The notes under the pieces are model-generated. The model ran no database searches and was not told the origin of the DNA. It saw only the letters and a program-made list of their open reading frames with translations. This document shows, piece after piece, positions 38,965 to 49,060 of a stretch of DNA of 64,000 nt. Location of the stretch: positions 62,001 through 126,000 of the forward strand of contig JAKATX010000013.1 in NCBI GenBank assembly GCA_021818545.1, read 5' to 3'. Each line of letters starts with the position of its first letter. The stretch's first letter is position 1. A program made the position numbers and the translations under genes. The stretch is from Microcaldota archaeon. GTDB lineage: Archaea > Micrarchaeota > Micrarchaeia > Micrarchaeales > Micrarchaeaceae.

Positions 38965-39750
38965 ATGAAAGAGACCGTAATAAAGATGGACAAGAAGGTT
39001 AAGCTCAACAAGCCGATACTTATAGTCGGATTGCCGGGCATAGGCAGCGTGGGCAAGCTGGTCGCAGGGCACCTGATAAAAGAATTCAAGGCCAAAAGGT
39101 TTGCAATGCTTTACTCGCCCCACTTTCCGCACCAGGTAGTGATGCGCAGCGACGGCGGCATAAGGCTCGTAAGCAACAGGTTCTACGTGATAAAGGCGCA
39201 GAAGCGCGGCGGAAGCGATCTTGTGCTGCTGACGGGCGATGTGCAGGCGGTAACGCCAGAGGGGCAATATCAAGTCAACAGCAAGATAGTCGATTTCTTC
39301 AAGAAAGAGCTCGGCGGCAAGTTCATATACACCGTAGGTGGATATAGCATAGGCCAAGGCGTGGTGAGCAGGCCAAGGGTATTCGGCAATACCACTAGGA
39401 CGAAGGTCATATCCCAATTCAGGGACTCGAACATACTTTTCGGCCAATCGAAGGGATTGATTTGGGGCTCCGCCGGCCTAATCCTGGCATTTGCCAAGAT
39501 GAGCGGCATAGACGGAATCTGCCTCATGGGCGAGACGAGCTTCCTGGAAGTCGATGCTTCCGCGGCCAAGGCCGTCCTCACAGTCCTCGCCAAAAAACTC
39601 GAGTTGAAGGTCGACATGACGGGCATGGACGCCAAGATAACAAAGGCTGCCACTGCGATTCACGCATTTGAGCAGCAGGTAGCGACAGGGTTCGGCGGCG
39701 CATCCGGTCCGGCCGGCAACGAGGCTTCGCATCCAACTTACATAAGGTAA
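38965..39750 (+). CDS. PAC2 family (proteasome assembly chaperone-like) protein
   Basis: PILIVGLPGIGSVGKLVAGHLI; follows aIF2 alpha. Confidence 0.85.
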   Translation: MKETVIKMDKKVKLNKPILIVGLPGIGSVGKLVAGHLIKEFKAKRFAMLYSPHFPHQVVMRSDGGIRLVSNRFYVIKAQKRGGSDLVLLTGDVQAVTPEGQYQVNSKIVDFFKKELGGKFIYTVGGYSIGQGVVSRPRVFGNTTRTKVISQFRDSNILFGQSKGLIWGSAGLILAFAKMSGIDGICLMGETSFLEVDASAAKAVLTVLAKKLELKVDMTGMDAKITKAATAIHAFEQQVATGFGGASGPAGNEASHPTYIR

Positions 39751-39808
39751 TCTTTCAGGACGTTGCACAACAATTAAAACAGTTGACAAAATAATAGGTA
39801 CGCTGGAT

Positions 39809-39881
39809 GCGGGCATAGTCTAGCCTGGTAGGACGCGAGCTTCCCAAGCTTGCAGCCCGGGTTCAAATCCCGGTACCCGCA
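39809..39881 (+). tRNA. tRNA-Gly(CCC)
   Basis: acceptor gcgggca/tacccgc, loop ttCCCaa, T-arm cccgg-gttcaaat-ccgg. Confidence 0.92.
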
Positions 39882-39920
39882 CATTCATCCTCATGCAAAG
39901 AAAGGCGATCCGGAGAGGCG

Positions 39921-40634
39921 ATGCCAACGGAACCAGACACCAAACCGATAACGAGCAAGGAAGTGCCATTGGGCATAACCACCACATTGTTTTTCCTGAT
40001 AATGGCATCCACGTTAATCACGTACATAATACCGCGTGGCGACGCGGCTGCCATATACTACTTCCAGATACTCACCGGTCCTTTCAACATATCCAGAGAG
40101 GGCAACATATTCGGAAACGTAATAATCCTACTCTTGATATTTGCCGCAGCAGAGCTATACCTAAAAATTACCAATAGGGGCGTCGAAGTCCTGGCTGCTT
40201 TCATGTCCAGCGTCGTGGCAACATACATGGTGGATTTCTACCTTACAATTACCTCCTCCAGCACGATGATAATCGGCGGTTCCGGGACCTCCATAATCGG
40301 AGCGAGCATGCTTCTTCTGCTTATAACGGTCATAATACTTGACATGATAAAATGGTCCAAACGGCTTGTAAAATTGAAGCCGAATCCCATATTCGCCGGA
40401 TTGAAAATAGGGATCGCATTCGTCATAATGTTCGCCGTGGTCCAGTACCTAATCCGGCTTTACATAAACTTCTATGTGATAGACAACCAGTCGCTTTATT
40501 ATCACGTGTTCGGCAGCATATTCACCGTATTGTTGACCGGAGTTATCCTTGTTTTCAGGAGCTGGATACTTCCGCGAGATAGACATGCCAATTCACGGCG
40601 CGGCGGGAACGGCACGCTGCCAAACGGCTTCTGA
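39921..40634 (+). CDS. hypothetical multi-pass membrane protein
   Basis: 237 aa with several hydrophobic segments. Confidence 0.6.
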   Translation: MPTEPDTKPITSKEVPLGITTTLFFLIMASTLITYIIPRGDAAAIYYFQILTGPFNISREGNIFGNVIILLLIFAAAELYLKITNRGVEVLAAFMSSVVATYMVDFYLTITSSSTMIIGGSGTSIIGASMLLLLITVIILDMIKWSKRLVKLKPNPIFAGLKIGIAFVIMFAVVQYLIRLYINFYVIDNQSLYYHVFGSIFTVLLTGVILVFRSWILPRDRHANSRRGGNGTLPNGF

Positions 40635-40725
40635 TACGACTGCATTTCGCATCTTCGGAAGAGGCTTCCATGACTGCCAACAACAAAGATAATAAATACC
40701 GGAGACAATCTAATCACGTGATACC

Positions 40726-41184
40726 ATGGTTGAAGTAGGAGAGAGGATACCTGACCTGACGTTGATAGATACCGGACTGAAACCCGTAAATTTAATGGAG
40801 GCGACAAAGGGCAAGACCGTAATGGCGTTCTTTCCTGGTGCATTCACTTCGGTTTGCACGAAGGAACTGTGCACATTCAAGGATGACATGTCAAAATTCT
40901 CTTCGCTGAATGCAAACGTCTTGGGCATAAGCGTAGACGGCCCATTTGCCAACAAGGGCTTCAAGGAGAAGAATAGCCTGAATTTCACTTTATTGAGCGA
41001 CTTCAACAGGACCGCAGTGAAAGCGTTCGGGATAGAGTTGGCCGACTTCGCAGGGATCAAGGGCTACACCGCAGCTAAAAGGGCGGTATTCATAGTAGCA
41101 GGCGGCGTCGTGAAGTACAAATGGGTGTCGGACGATCCCGGAGTGGAGCCAAAGTACCAAGAGATAGAGGCCGCGTTGGCCTGA
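40726..41184 (+). CDS. peroxiredoxin (AhpC/TSA family)
   Basis: FFPGAFTSVCTKELCTFKDDM. Confidence 0.93.
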   Translation: MVEVGERIPDLTLIDTGLKPVNLMEATKGKTVMAFFPGAFTSVCTKELCTFKDDMSKFSSLNANVLGISVDGPFANKGFKEKNSLNFTLLSDFNRTAVKAFGIELADFAGIKGYTAAKRAVFIVAGGVVKYKWVSDDPGVEPKYQEIEAALA

Positions 41185-41216
41185 TTAAGACAGGATGCAG
41201 GGTTGGTGATGCTTTT

Positions 41217-42161
41217 ATGGCGAAAAAAGATATGCTGGAAAGAGGCGTGAAGGACATAAAGCTAAAGAAGGGGATGAGCGTATCGAACCTGATAAGCTCG
41301 ATGGACTCCGTGGGCGGTTTCTCTGCGCAGCACATGGTGGACGGCATAAAAATAATGAAGGAGATGCTGGCCGACAAGGACTCATTCAATTTCTTGTCGT
41401 TCCCTGCGGACATAGTATCGACGGGCATCCGCGGAGTATTGGCAAGCGCGGTGAAATATTTCGACGCGATAATAACGACCGGCGGGACCCTTGATCACGA
41501 CCTTGCAAGGGCATTCGGCGGCAAATACAGCGTAGGCAGTTTCTATGCGGATGATGCGAAGCTGCACAGGCTTGGGGTTTACAGGCTTGGCAACGTATTC
41601 ATAGAGAACAGGGAGTACGGCCTAAAGGTAGAGGATGAATTCACAAGGATAATGAATGACATCTACAAGTCAAAGGATTACAAGCATGAATACAGCGCGA
41701 GCGAACTGATATCGGAATTCGGCAAGCGCATGAAGGACGATGGATCCATAATAAGGCAGGCATACCTGCACAAGGTCCCCATATTCAATCCGGGCATACT
41801 TGACGGTGCGTTCGGCACCCAGCTTACCATATTCTCGCAGAACCATGATTTCAAGCTAAATCTCATAAAGGACGAATTGGCCCTCAGCAACATATCATTC
41901 GACAACAAGGTCACCGGAGCCTTCATGGTTGGAGGGGGCATAAGCAAGCACCACGTCATATGGTGGAACCAGTTCAAGGGCGGGCTCGACTACGCGGTCT
42001 ACATAACCACCGCAACGCAGTTCGATGGCAGCTTGTCCGGTGCCAGGCTAAGCGAGGCGGTTTCGTGGGGCAAGATAAAGGAGAAGGCAAAGTACACCAC
42101 CATAGACGGCGATGCAACCATAATAATGCCGATGATGTTCGCTGCGTCGGATATCGTCTAG
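41217..42161 (+). CDS. dys: deoxyhypusine synthase
   Basis: FPADIVSTGIRGVLASAVKYFDAIITTGGTLDHDLAR. Confidence 0.93.
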   Translation: MAKKDMLERGVKDIKLKKGMSVSNLISSMDSVGGFSAQHMVDGIKIMKEMLADKDSFNFLSFPADIVSTGIRGVLASAVKYFDAIITTGGTLDHDLARAFGGKYSVGSFYADDAKLHRLGVYRLGNVFIENREYGLKVEDEFTRIMNDIYKSKDYKHEYSASELISEFGKRMKDDGSIIRQAYLHKVPIFNPGILDGAFGTQLTIFSQNHDFKLNLIKDELALSNISFDNKVTGAFMVGGGISKHHVIWWNQFKGGLDYAVYITTATQFDGSLSGARLSEAVSWGKIKEKAKYTTIDGDATIIMPMMFAASDIV

Positions 42162-42682
42162 CCGGCAGTCTTGGAAAAGCCCTTGTAAATCCTTCTATAC
42201 AGTGCAAACGCTGTAATGGTGAAAACTGCCGCGGTTGCGATTATAACCGGGAGTATGGGCCTGTCCGCTATGCTTCCTACCTGCAGCACCGCAGGGGTGA
42301 TTAGGAGGTTCAGCACCGATACATAAAAGATGGCCAGCGAGTAAACGGTGAATACCTTGCTTATCACCATTGACTGGACTTCGCGATTCCTCTCTGTGCC
42401 GAACTTGTACACGAAGGACGGGAGGTTCAGCATATACGGGTACTTTTCCATTATGGTGTACCTGAAATGCAGCGCCGCGAGAAGCGTTGCCAGCACGATC
42501 AGGAACACCGCAGGCACCACGAGCAGGTCTGTCTTGGGTCCATACGAAGCGGGCGCGCCGCTTGCTCCATAATGCGTTGCTACAGTGTTCGGCAGCATCG
42601 GATAATAATGAGCAAACGTCAGGAACACCGCTGCGTCTATCAAAAGTGATATTACTATCAGCGCCTTGGCGTTGGCCGACAA
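42158..42682 (-). CDS. DUF1648-like membrane protein
   Basis: HYYPMLPNTVATHYGASGAPASYGPKTDLL. Confidence 0.75.
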   Translation of the reverse strand: MSANAKALIVISLLIDAAVFLTFAHYYPMLPNTVATHYGASGAPASYGPKTDLLVVPAVFLIVLATLLAALHFRYTIMEKYPYMLNLPSFVYKFGTERNREVQSMVISKVFTVYSLAIFYVSVLNLLITPAVLQVGSIADRPILPVIIATAAVFTITAFALYRRIYKGFSKTAG

Positions 42683-42724
42683 TTGATAGCGCCCTTCTTT
42701 TGCATGGTAGTCAACAATGTAAAA

Positions 42725-43378
42725 TCAAGATACGACGGTGCCGCTGTGCGATGTGTCCGCTATTGCCTTCTTAAGGTCAGAGATTCCCATGCCTATGAAA
42801 TGCAGTTTTATTCCGGCTCTCTTGGCCAGCTTGCACGCGACTATGTCGAATATGAAATTGGAGCGTGCGACCCTCTGGTCATGCCTGGTGCCGTATTCTA
42901 TCAGGGTGTTATAAGTCATCTTTGGCATTACCTTGTTCTTGTGGTGCTCTTCGTATATGCCGCCCACTCTGCTTACGTTGATAAGGAGCTTGGCATCAGC
43001 GGCTTCTGCGGAAAGGGCTGCAACTGAGTCGGTAGTTATACCAGGCATTATGCCGCCAAGCACCACTACATTGTTGTGCTTGATAAGCTCTGCAGCCGAA
43101 TCGATGCCATTCGCCACTACCGCATCCTCCCCGAAGGAAGCGCATACGAGCAGCGCGTTCATCCTGGTGGTTGCTATGGCTATCCGGTCCTTGGTGTAGT
43201 TGGATTTCGTGAACTCGCTCGCCGCATTCACATACTGCTTGCTTACATAGCCGCCTCCGCACGTTATTATGAACCTGTTGTTCTTGGTCTCTGATTTTAT
43301 CAGCTTGGAGAAGTTGCGCAGGAAAGCGGTGTTCAGCAGTTTTTCCTGGCTTACCACGCTGCCCCCGAGCGATATCAC
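42725..43378 (-). CDS. pyrH: UMP kinase (archaeal type); true start may be slightly upstream
   Basis: ISLGGSVVS...FIITCGGGYVSKQYVNAA...amino acid kinase pattern. Confidence 0.85.
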   Translation of the reverse strand: MISLGGSVVSQEKLLNTAFLRNFSKLIKSETKNNRFIITCGGGYVSKQYVNAASEFTKSNYTKDRIAIATTRMNALLVCASFGEDAVVANGIDSAAELIKHNNVVVLGGIMPGITTDSVAALSAEAADAKLLINVSRVGGIYEEHHKNKVMPKMTYNTLIEYGTRHDQRVARSNFIFDIVACKLAKRAGIKLHFIGMGISDLKKAIADTSHSGTVVS

Positions 43379-43390
43379 GATTATGCCTAT

Positions 43391-44644
43391 TCAATCACCA
43401 AGCTTTATTGTGTCGCCGACCTTTGGCGCATGCGCCTCAAAGCCCTCGCCCCTAAGCGTATCCGCGAGCGCCTCCGCGTTGCCCTTGTCGCCATGCACGC
43501 ACACAACGACGTTCGGCGAGCTTTTATTCACGTACTCATAGAGCTCGTTCATCCCTGCATGAGCTGAGAAATCATAAAAACTTACCGGTGTGCGTATATT
43601 TACCTCCATCTCGTCTATAAATATGCTCTTACCCTCGAGGAGCCTCCTGCCGTTCGTCCCCTCAACCTGATAGCCTGTCAGTATTATCTTCGAGTTCTCG
43701 TTCAGCCTGTTGATGTAGTGAAGCACCGGCCCGCCGTTAAGCATGCCTGCTGTAGTGAGTATTATGGACGGTCCGCTAAGCGCCTCCTTCCTGGTGCCGG
43801 CATCCTCTATGAGCGTCGATTCCCTGAGGCCGCCGCTCAGCAGGTTATGGTTCCTGATGAACTTGGGGTGCCGCGTGACTATCTTGGTCGCGGTCCTTGC
43901 CATGCCGTCTACGTATGTGGCGCTTGCGAGCCCGTTTTTCTGCAGTATGGCCAATATCTCCTGGCTTCTGCCTACCGCGAACACCGGGACAAGTGCAGTG
44001 CCTCCTGCCTCCAATACGCCGTTTATCTCCTCGATGAAATTCCTCGTCAGTTCATCCCTATCGGGATGATGCCTGGTGGCATAAGTGGATTCCATTATGA
44101 GCACATCCGACTCAACCACATCCGCACCATTGTGCAGCAGCTGCTCATGCAGCTTGAAGTCTCCCGTATAGACTATCCTCTTGTTCTCATGCGCATCCCG
44201 TCTCTCTATCAGCGTTATTGCGCTGCCGGCTATGTGACCAGCATCATGCAGGGTTATATCATAGTTGCCGAATGACTGCGTGGCGTTGTAGTTGAGCCCC
44301 ACGAACTTGTTCTCGAACGTCCTTATCTGCCTCTTGTGGAATTTGGGCTGCAGATGCTCCTTCTTGGCGATGCTCAGAGAGTCTTCCAGCAGCAGCTTGG
44401 AAAGCTCCAGTGTAGGATGCGTGCCGAATGTCGGCACGAGCTGCTCATTGTACACCCCTGGGAGGAATCCGCTATGGTCCAAATGTGCATGGCTTACCAC
44501 GCACGCATCAACGTTGGGCAGCCCTATCGGATATTCCGTCTTCTCGTCAAGCTTTACCCCATAGTCCAGCATAAAGGATTTCTGGTCCTTGAGGAATATG
44601 GCGGATCTGCCTACTTCCTGGGCTCCCCCTAAGAATTCCAACAA
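43391..44644 (-). CDS. beta-CASP metallo-beta-lactamase RNA-processing nuclease (CPSF/RNase J-like)
   Basis: VVSHAHLDHSGFLP, YTGDFKLHEQLL, IILTTAGMLNGGPVLHYI, FSAHAGMNEL. Confidence 0.92.
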   Translation of the reverse strand: MLEFLGGAQEVGRSAIFLKDQKSFMLDYGVKLDEKTEYPIGLPNVDACVVSHAHLDHSGFLPGVYNEQLVPTFGTHPTLELSKLLLEDSLSIAKKEHLQPKFHKRQIRTFENKFVGLNYNATQSFGNYDITLHDAGHIAGSAITLIERRDAHENKRIVYTGDFKLHEQLLHNGADVVESDVLIMESTYATRHHPDRDELTRNFIEEINGVLEAGGTALVPVFAVGRSQEILAILQKNGLASATYVDGMARTATKIVTRHPKFIRNHNLLSGGLRESTLIEDAGTRKEALSGPSIILTTAGMLNGGPVLHYINRLNENSKIILTGYQVEGTNGRRLLEGKSIFIDEMEVNIRTPVSFYDFSAHAGMNELYEYVNKSSPNVVVCVHGDKGNAEALADTLRGEGFEAHAPKVGDTIKLGD

Positions 44645-45032
44645 CATAATTAACACTGCGGCGTCCCCGAATGCACCAAAGGTCGCATCGATAATCGCCT
44701 AAATAACTGTTTTTCCGAGCATATATAAAAAACAGAGCCTTGGGACTAACGGATACCTCCTCATTGTGCGCCCAGCCAATGCATCGCCAAAACATCCAGA
44801 TGCAGGTTCGCTGCCTTTGGCAAAAGCCGTGCATAAAACGGCGCAAACCGCTTAATCCATAGCAGGACGGCCCGAGGCGCCATAGACCATGCCGCAGCGC
44901 AACTGTAATCGCACGGCATAATCCGCATTTTGTCGTATCTCAACTGATTCGCAGGCACGAAGCAGAAGTACAACCAATATAACAAAACAATAAAAAGATG
45001 AATGTAATAAGATAGGAACAAGGCGCAGTCAA

Positions 45033-46082
45033 ATGGTGCAAATAAGCTCTGGCACTGTAAATCAGCTATACAACTTGATACAGCCTCTGGTCTCAAACCT
45101 TGTGGCAAACGCCACGCTATCATCAATAATATCCATGATAATAGGCATAATCATATTCGCCATAGCCCTCTCAATATTCTTCAGCCTTTTCTCATACATA
45201 TTCGGATGGCTTGAGAGAAAGCTCATAGCAAGGGCGCAGAGGAGGCACGGCCCGACTTACGTGGGCAAATACGGCATACTGCAAAACCTGGCCGATCTGA
45301 TAAAGCTGGTGACAAAGGAGCACATAATACCGAAGGAGGCGGACAACCCCCTGTTCCAGATGATGATACCAATGATGGTGGCTACGTTCGTAGTCATGCT
45401 TGCATTCATACCTTTCACGGCCAACTTCGTGGCCATAAACTCTAGCTTGAGCCTGGTTGTCGTATTCCTTCTGGTGTCGGTCGTGCCGATACTGGTGTTC
45501 CTGGCAGGATGGACCAGCGGAAACAAGTTCGGCTCCATAGCTGCGTCCAGGTCAGTCATAATGCTCCTCAGCTACGAAATACCGCTAATACTCGTGGTCG
45601 CCACTGTGGCTCTCCTGGCCGGTGGATTCAGCATAACCAACATCGTGTTGGCGCAGCAGAGCAGCACATGGTACTTCGTGCTCATGCCGATAGGGGCGGT
45701 GCTCTTCTTCATAGTGATGCTGGCGGAGACAGAGAGGCCGCCTTTTGACATAAGGGAGGCCGACAGCGAGCTTATAGCCGGCTGGCTTACTGACGTGAGC
45801 GCACCATACTACAGCCTGGTGCTGCTGCTCGACTACATAAGGATGCTCGCGGGCGTCGTGCTCATAGTGGTGCTATTCTTCGGCGGATGGCTTGGGCCGA
45901 GCTTCCTGCCGCCGTTCGTGTGGCTCATGATAAAGGTTGTTATATTTACGCTGTTCATAATAGTGATAAGGGCAACTACGGTCAGGATGCGCCTGGACAG
46001 GCTCATAAGGATAGGGTGGGTGTACATGATGCCGCTCGCCGTGTTGAACCTTCTTGTGACGTTCATATTGTTCATAAAATGA
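45033..46082 (+). CDS. nuoH: NADH-quinone oxidoreductase subunit H-like
   Basis: FGWLERKLIARAQRRHGPTYVGKYGILQNLADLIKL; AETERPPFDIREADSELIAG. Confidence 0.95.
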   Translation: MVQISSGTVNQLYNLIQPLVSNLVANATLSSIISMIIGIIIFAIALSIFFSLFSYIFGWLERKLIARAQRRHGPTYVGKYGILQNLADLIKLVTKEHIIPKEADNPLFQMMIPMMVATFVVMLAFIPFTANFVAINSSLSLVVVFLLVSVVPILVFLAGWTSGNKFGSIAASRSVIMLLSYEIPLILVVATVALLAGGFSITNIVLAQQSSTWYFVLMPIGAVLFFIVMLAETERPPFDIREADSELIAGWLTDVSAPYYSLVLLLDYIRMLAGVVLIVVLFFGGWLGPSFLPPFVWLMIKVVIFTLFIIVIRATTVRMRLDRLIRIGWVYMMPLAVLNLLVTFILFIK

Positions 46083-46092
46083 AGTGATTACA

Positions 46093-46455
46093 ATGATAGT
46101 CAAATCGATTGAGACTGTTATGAAGGAGATGGTCAAGAAGCCGGCCACCCTCGAGTACCCCGACGAGAAGGAGGAGCTTACCGACAACTACCGCGGCGTG
46201 CACAAACTCGACATGAAGACATGCATAAGCTGCGCAGCCTGCGCAAGGATATGCCCGAACCAGACGATAACTATGGTAGATGTTGACACGGAGAAGGGTG
46301 TGAAGAAGATGCCGGAGATAAACCTGGAGCGATGCCTGTATTGCGCCCTGTGCGAAGAGGTGTGCCCAACAAAATGCCTCTCCCTTACAAAGGATTATGA
46401 TTTTGTCAAGTACGACAGGAGGGAGTACGTAAAGAGGCCCGAGGATCTGGAATGA
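46093..46455 (+). CDS. nuoI: NADH-quinone oxidoreductase subunit I-like (2x 4Fe-4S)
   Basis: CISCAACARICPNQTI and CLYCALCEEVCPTKCL. Confidence 0.93.
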   Translation: MIVKSIETVMKEMVKKPATLEYPDEKEELTDNYRGVHKLDMKTCISCAACARICPNQTITMVDVDTEKGVKKMPEINLERCLYCALCEEVCPTKCLSLTKDYDFVKYDRREYVKRPEDLE

Positions 46456-46467
46456 ATTGTGGTCTAA

Positions 46468-46965
46468 ATGGTCAGCCCAGACACATTGGTTTTTGGAATA
46501 ATAGCGGTCCTTGAGGTATTCGCTGCTTATTCAATATTCTTCTTCAAGAACCTCATGCATTCCGCCATAGCGCTGACATCCGTTTTTGCGATAAATTCGC
46601 TAATGTTCGCATTCCTGTCGCAGCCTCTGCTTGCCGCCTTCCAGATATTCATAATGATAGGGGGCATATCCGTCTACATATTCGTAGGGGTGGCAGCGCC
46701 AGGTCTAGCTCGCTTCAAGCACGCAAGAATCAATATACTAATACCATTATCGATAGTCATGTTCGCCGTGCTCTCATATCCGCTCATCTCAATCATGTTT
46801 GCATCTCCTGCAAGCAACGTGCTGCAGTCCAGCGGAATAGCCGGCACCTTCTCTTCATGGCTGCCTGTGTTCTATATAATCATGCTGCTGCTTTTCGCGG
46901 TTTCGCTAGGTGCGATACTCCTCATAAAGATGGCCAAAGTCCATCATCATGGTGCTGATAAATGA
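46468..46965 (+). CDS. nuoJ: NADH-quinone oxidoreductase subunit J-like
   Basis: position and NLMHSAIALTSVFAINSLMFAFL. Confidence 0.88.
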   Translation: MVSPDTLVFGIIAVLEVFAAYSIFFFKNLMHSAIALTSVFAINSLMFAFLSQPLLAAFQIFIMIGGISVYIFVGVAAPGLARFKHARINILIPLSIVMFAVLSYPLISIMFASPASNVLQSSGIAGTFSSWLPVFYIIMLLLFAVSLGAILLIKMAKVHHHGADK

Positions 46966-47261
46966 TCCCTATATTAGTAATATTGCTTGCGATGCTCGTG
47001 TTCGCCATAGGAGCCGCAGGAGTGGTATCCAGCAAGCACTTCGTTATGATAATACTTTCGATGGAGGTGATGCTTGTTGCAGCCACGCTCCTGGCCGTGG
47101 GCTTCTTCTACTACTATGCAAACGGACAGATAGTCCTGCTGCTCTTCGCCATATGGGCGATAGCCGCTGTTGAGGTGATAGCACTCATAGCTTTCTATCA
47201 ATACATGCTTAAGGAGGAATCAACGATGGATATAACTAACCTTTCCGGGTTGAGGGACTGA
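46962..47261 (+). CDS. nuoK: NADH-quinone oxidoreductase subunit K-like
   Basis: SMEVMLVAATLLAVGF...FAIWAIAAVEVIALIAFY. Confidence 0.9.
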   Translation: MIPILVILLAMLVFAIGAAGVVSSKHFVMIILSMEVMLVAATLLAVGFFYYYANGQIVLLLFAIWAIAAVEVIALIAFYQYMLKEESTMDITNLSGLRD

Positions 47262-47262
47262 T

Positions 47263-49056
47263 ATGCTAGCCCTTTTGGTCATAGTGCCGCTCATCATTGC
47301 CGCGTTCCTAGCATTGATACTCAGGTCCAGGACCGACATCGTGAAGTACATAGCGCTTGCGGGCAGCCTACTCTCACTTCTTATCGCAGCGTTGCTGTTT
47401 TTCACGACATCCAATGCCGTTCAATCGTTCACATGGTTCACCGCGGGCCAGTATGCCCTCCATATAACGACCACAACGGCGCCTCTGAACATGATGCTGC
47501 TGCTCATAGTGGCGTTCATAGCCCCGCTCATCTTCGCGTATTCATTCGGCTACCTAAAGACCCCGTCCGAGCAGGGCAGGTATTACTTCGAGATATGCAT
47601 ATTCGCGGCTTCGATGATGCTGTTCTCAATATCCGCAAACTTCATATCGCTTTTCATAGCATGGGAGATGCTGGGCATAACAAGCTACCTGCTCATAGGG
47701 TTCTGGCAGCACAAGCCAAAAGCACAGCTAGCCGCGCGCAAGGCCATAACCACGATAATAATAGGCGACGTGTCGATGCTCATCGGCATGCTGCTCATAT
47801 GGAGCACCTACCACACGTTCGAATTCTCCGCGCTCTCTTTCGTTGCGGTCACACCGGCGCTCTACGCCGCTATGCTTCTGATCGCCGTAGCAGCATTCAC
47901 CAAGTCCGCGCAGTTCCCGTTCACCGAGTGGCTTGCAGACGCCATGGAAGGTCCTACCCCGGTGTCCGCATTCCTTCACTCATCTACCATGGTAAAGGCA
48001 GGAGTGTTCCTAATATTGGTTCTGGCGCCCATATACGCTGAACTCCACATGCTTGGCATATTCATAATCTTCGGCATAGTCAGCGCCCTGGTGGGGGCCC
48101 TGAACGCGCTGTCCGAGCACCACATAAAGAGGATACTTGCATATTCCACGATAGAGGATCTCGCGCTGATGTTCATAGCAATAGGCTTCAATGCGCTCTA
48201 CGCCGCAGTGCTCCTATTCATCGTGCAGGCATTCTACAAGGCGCTCCTGTTCATGAGCGCAGGCTCCATCATGACAGCCGGCGACCACGAAGAGGACCTT
48301 TTCGAGAGCTTCAATTCGACTAAGAACAGAGGGCTTTTCATAACTACTGTGATAGGCACGCTCTCGCTGGCCGGGGTGTTCCCGCTCAGCGGCTTCTTCG
48401 GTAAGGTGGCCATCGACTCCGCAGCTGCTAATTTCTCATCGCTGCCACACATACTTCTGTACATCCTGCTATCCATCGTTGACCTGCTGAGCAGCATCTA
48501 CATATTCAGGTGGCTGTTCGTTCCGATGAGGAAAGCGCCCCTTGAAAAGGCATTCACGCTCAACATAAACTACAGGACGCTGCCTAAGTCCATGCTCATA
48601 CCGCCGACAATACTGGCTGCATTTGTGATAATAGGGTCAGTGTTCTATGTGACTCTTACAAACCTCCTGCCTCTGCCCGGCGCGCCTGCATCTGTAACAT
48701 TGCTAGATACAATCATAGAGACGATACTCGTGGTGATCGGATTCGCCATCGCTTACATGCTTTATGTAAAGCTGAAGCTCAGCGGCTTCACAGAGAAGCA
48801 CGAGATACTGCACGGTGTCGCCAATAGCGGCGCAGAAATCAACGGCTTCTACAATCACTTCACGGCATTCGTGGGGCTTATAGCCAACATAGTGTGGCAC
48901 TTCGACCATTACTGCGACATGGCGCTATACTATTCCAGCAAGGGGTTGGTTAAGATAGGCACTATCCTCAGGAAGCTGCAGAACGGCCAGACAAGCCTCT
49001 ACGTAGCAGCTTTCATGATGGGGCTCCTTGCCCTGATACTGCTTTTCGCATTGTGA
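47263..49056 (+). CDS. nuoL: NADH-quinone oxidoreductase subunit L-like
   Basis: AAFTKSAQFPFTEWLADAMEGPTPVSAFLHSSTMVKAGVFL. Confidence 0.95.
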   Translation: MLALLVIVPLIIAAFLALILRSRTDIVKYIALAGSLLSLLIAALLFFTTSNAVQSFTWFTAGQYALHITTTTAPLNMMLLLIVAFIAPLIFAYSFGYLKTPSEQGRYYFEICIFAASMMLFSISANFISLFIAWEMLGITSYLLIGFWQHKPKAQLAARKAITTIIIGDVSMLIGMLLIWSTYHTFEFSALSFVAVTPALYAAMLLIAVAAFTKSAQFPFTEWLADAMEGPTPVSAFLHSSTMVKAGVFLILVLAPIYAELHMLGIFIIFGIVSALVGALNALSEHHIKRILAYSTIEDLALMFIAIGFNALYAAVLLFIVQAFYKALLFMSAGSIMTAGDHEEDLFESFNSTKNRGLFITTVIGTLSLAGVFPLSGFFGKVAIDSAAANFSSLPHILLYILLSIVDLLSSIYIFRWLFVPMRKAPLEKAFTLNINYRTLPKSMLIPPTILAAFVIIGSVFYVTLTNLLPLPGAPASVTLLDTIIETILVVIGFAIAYMLYVKLKLSGFTEKHEILHGVANSGAEINGFYNHFTAFVGLIANIVWHFDHYCDMALYYSSKGLVKIGTILRKLQNGQTSLYVAAFMMGLLALILLFAL

Positions 49057-49060
49057 TACT

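Noticed and set aside
44761-45126. 121-aa minus-strand ORF upstream of nuoH
   Set aside because: Codon usage and composition unlike neighbouring genes; overlaps the nuoH start
47433-48041. 202-aa ORF inside nuoL
   Set aside because: Alternative frame within a well-supported CDS; His/Arg-rich frame artefact
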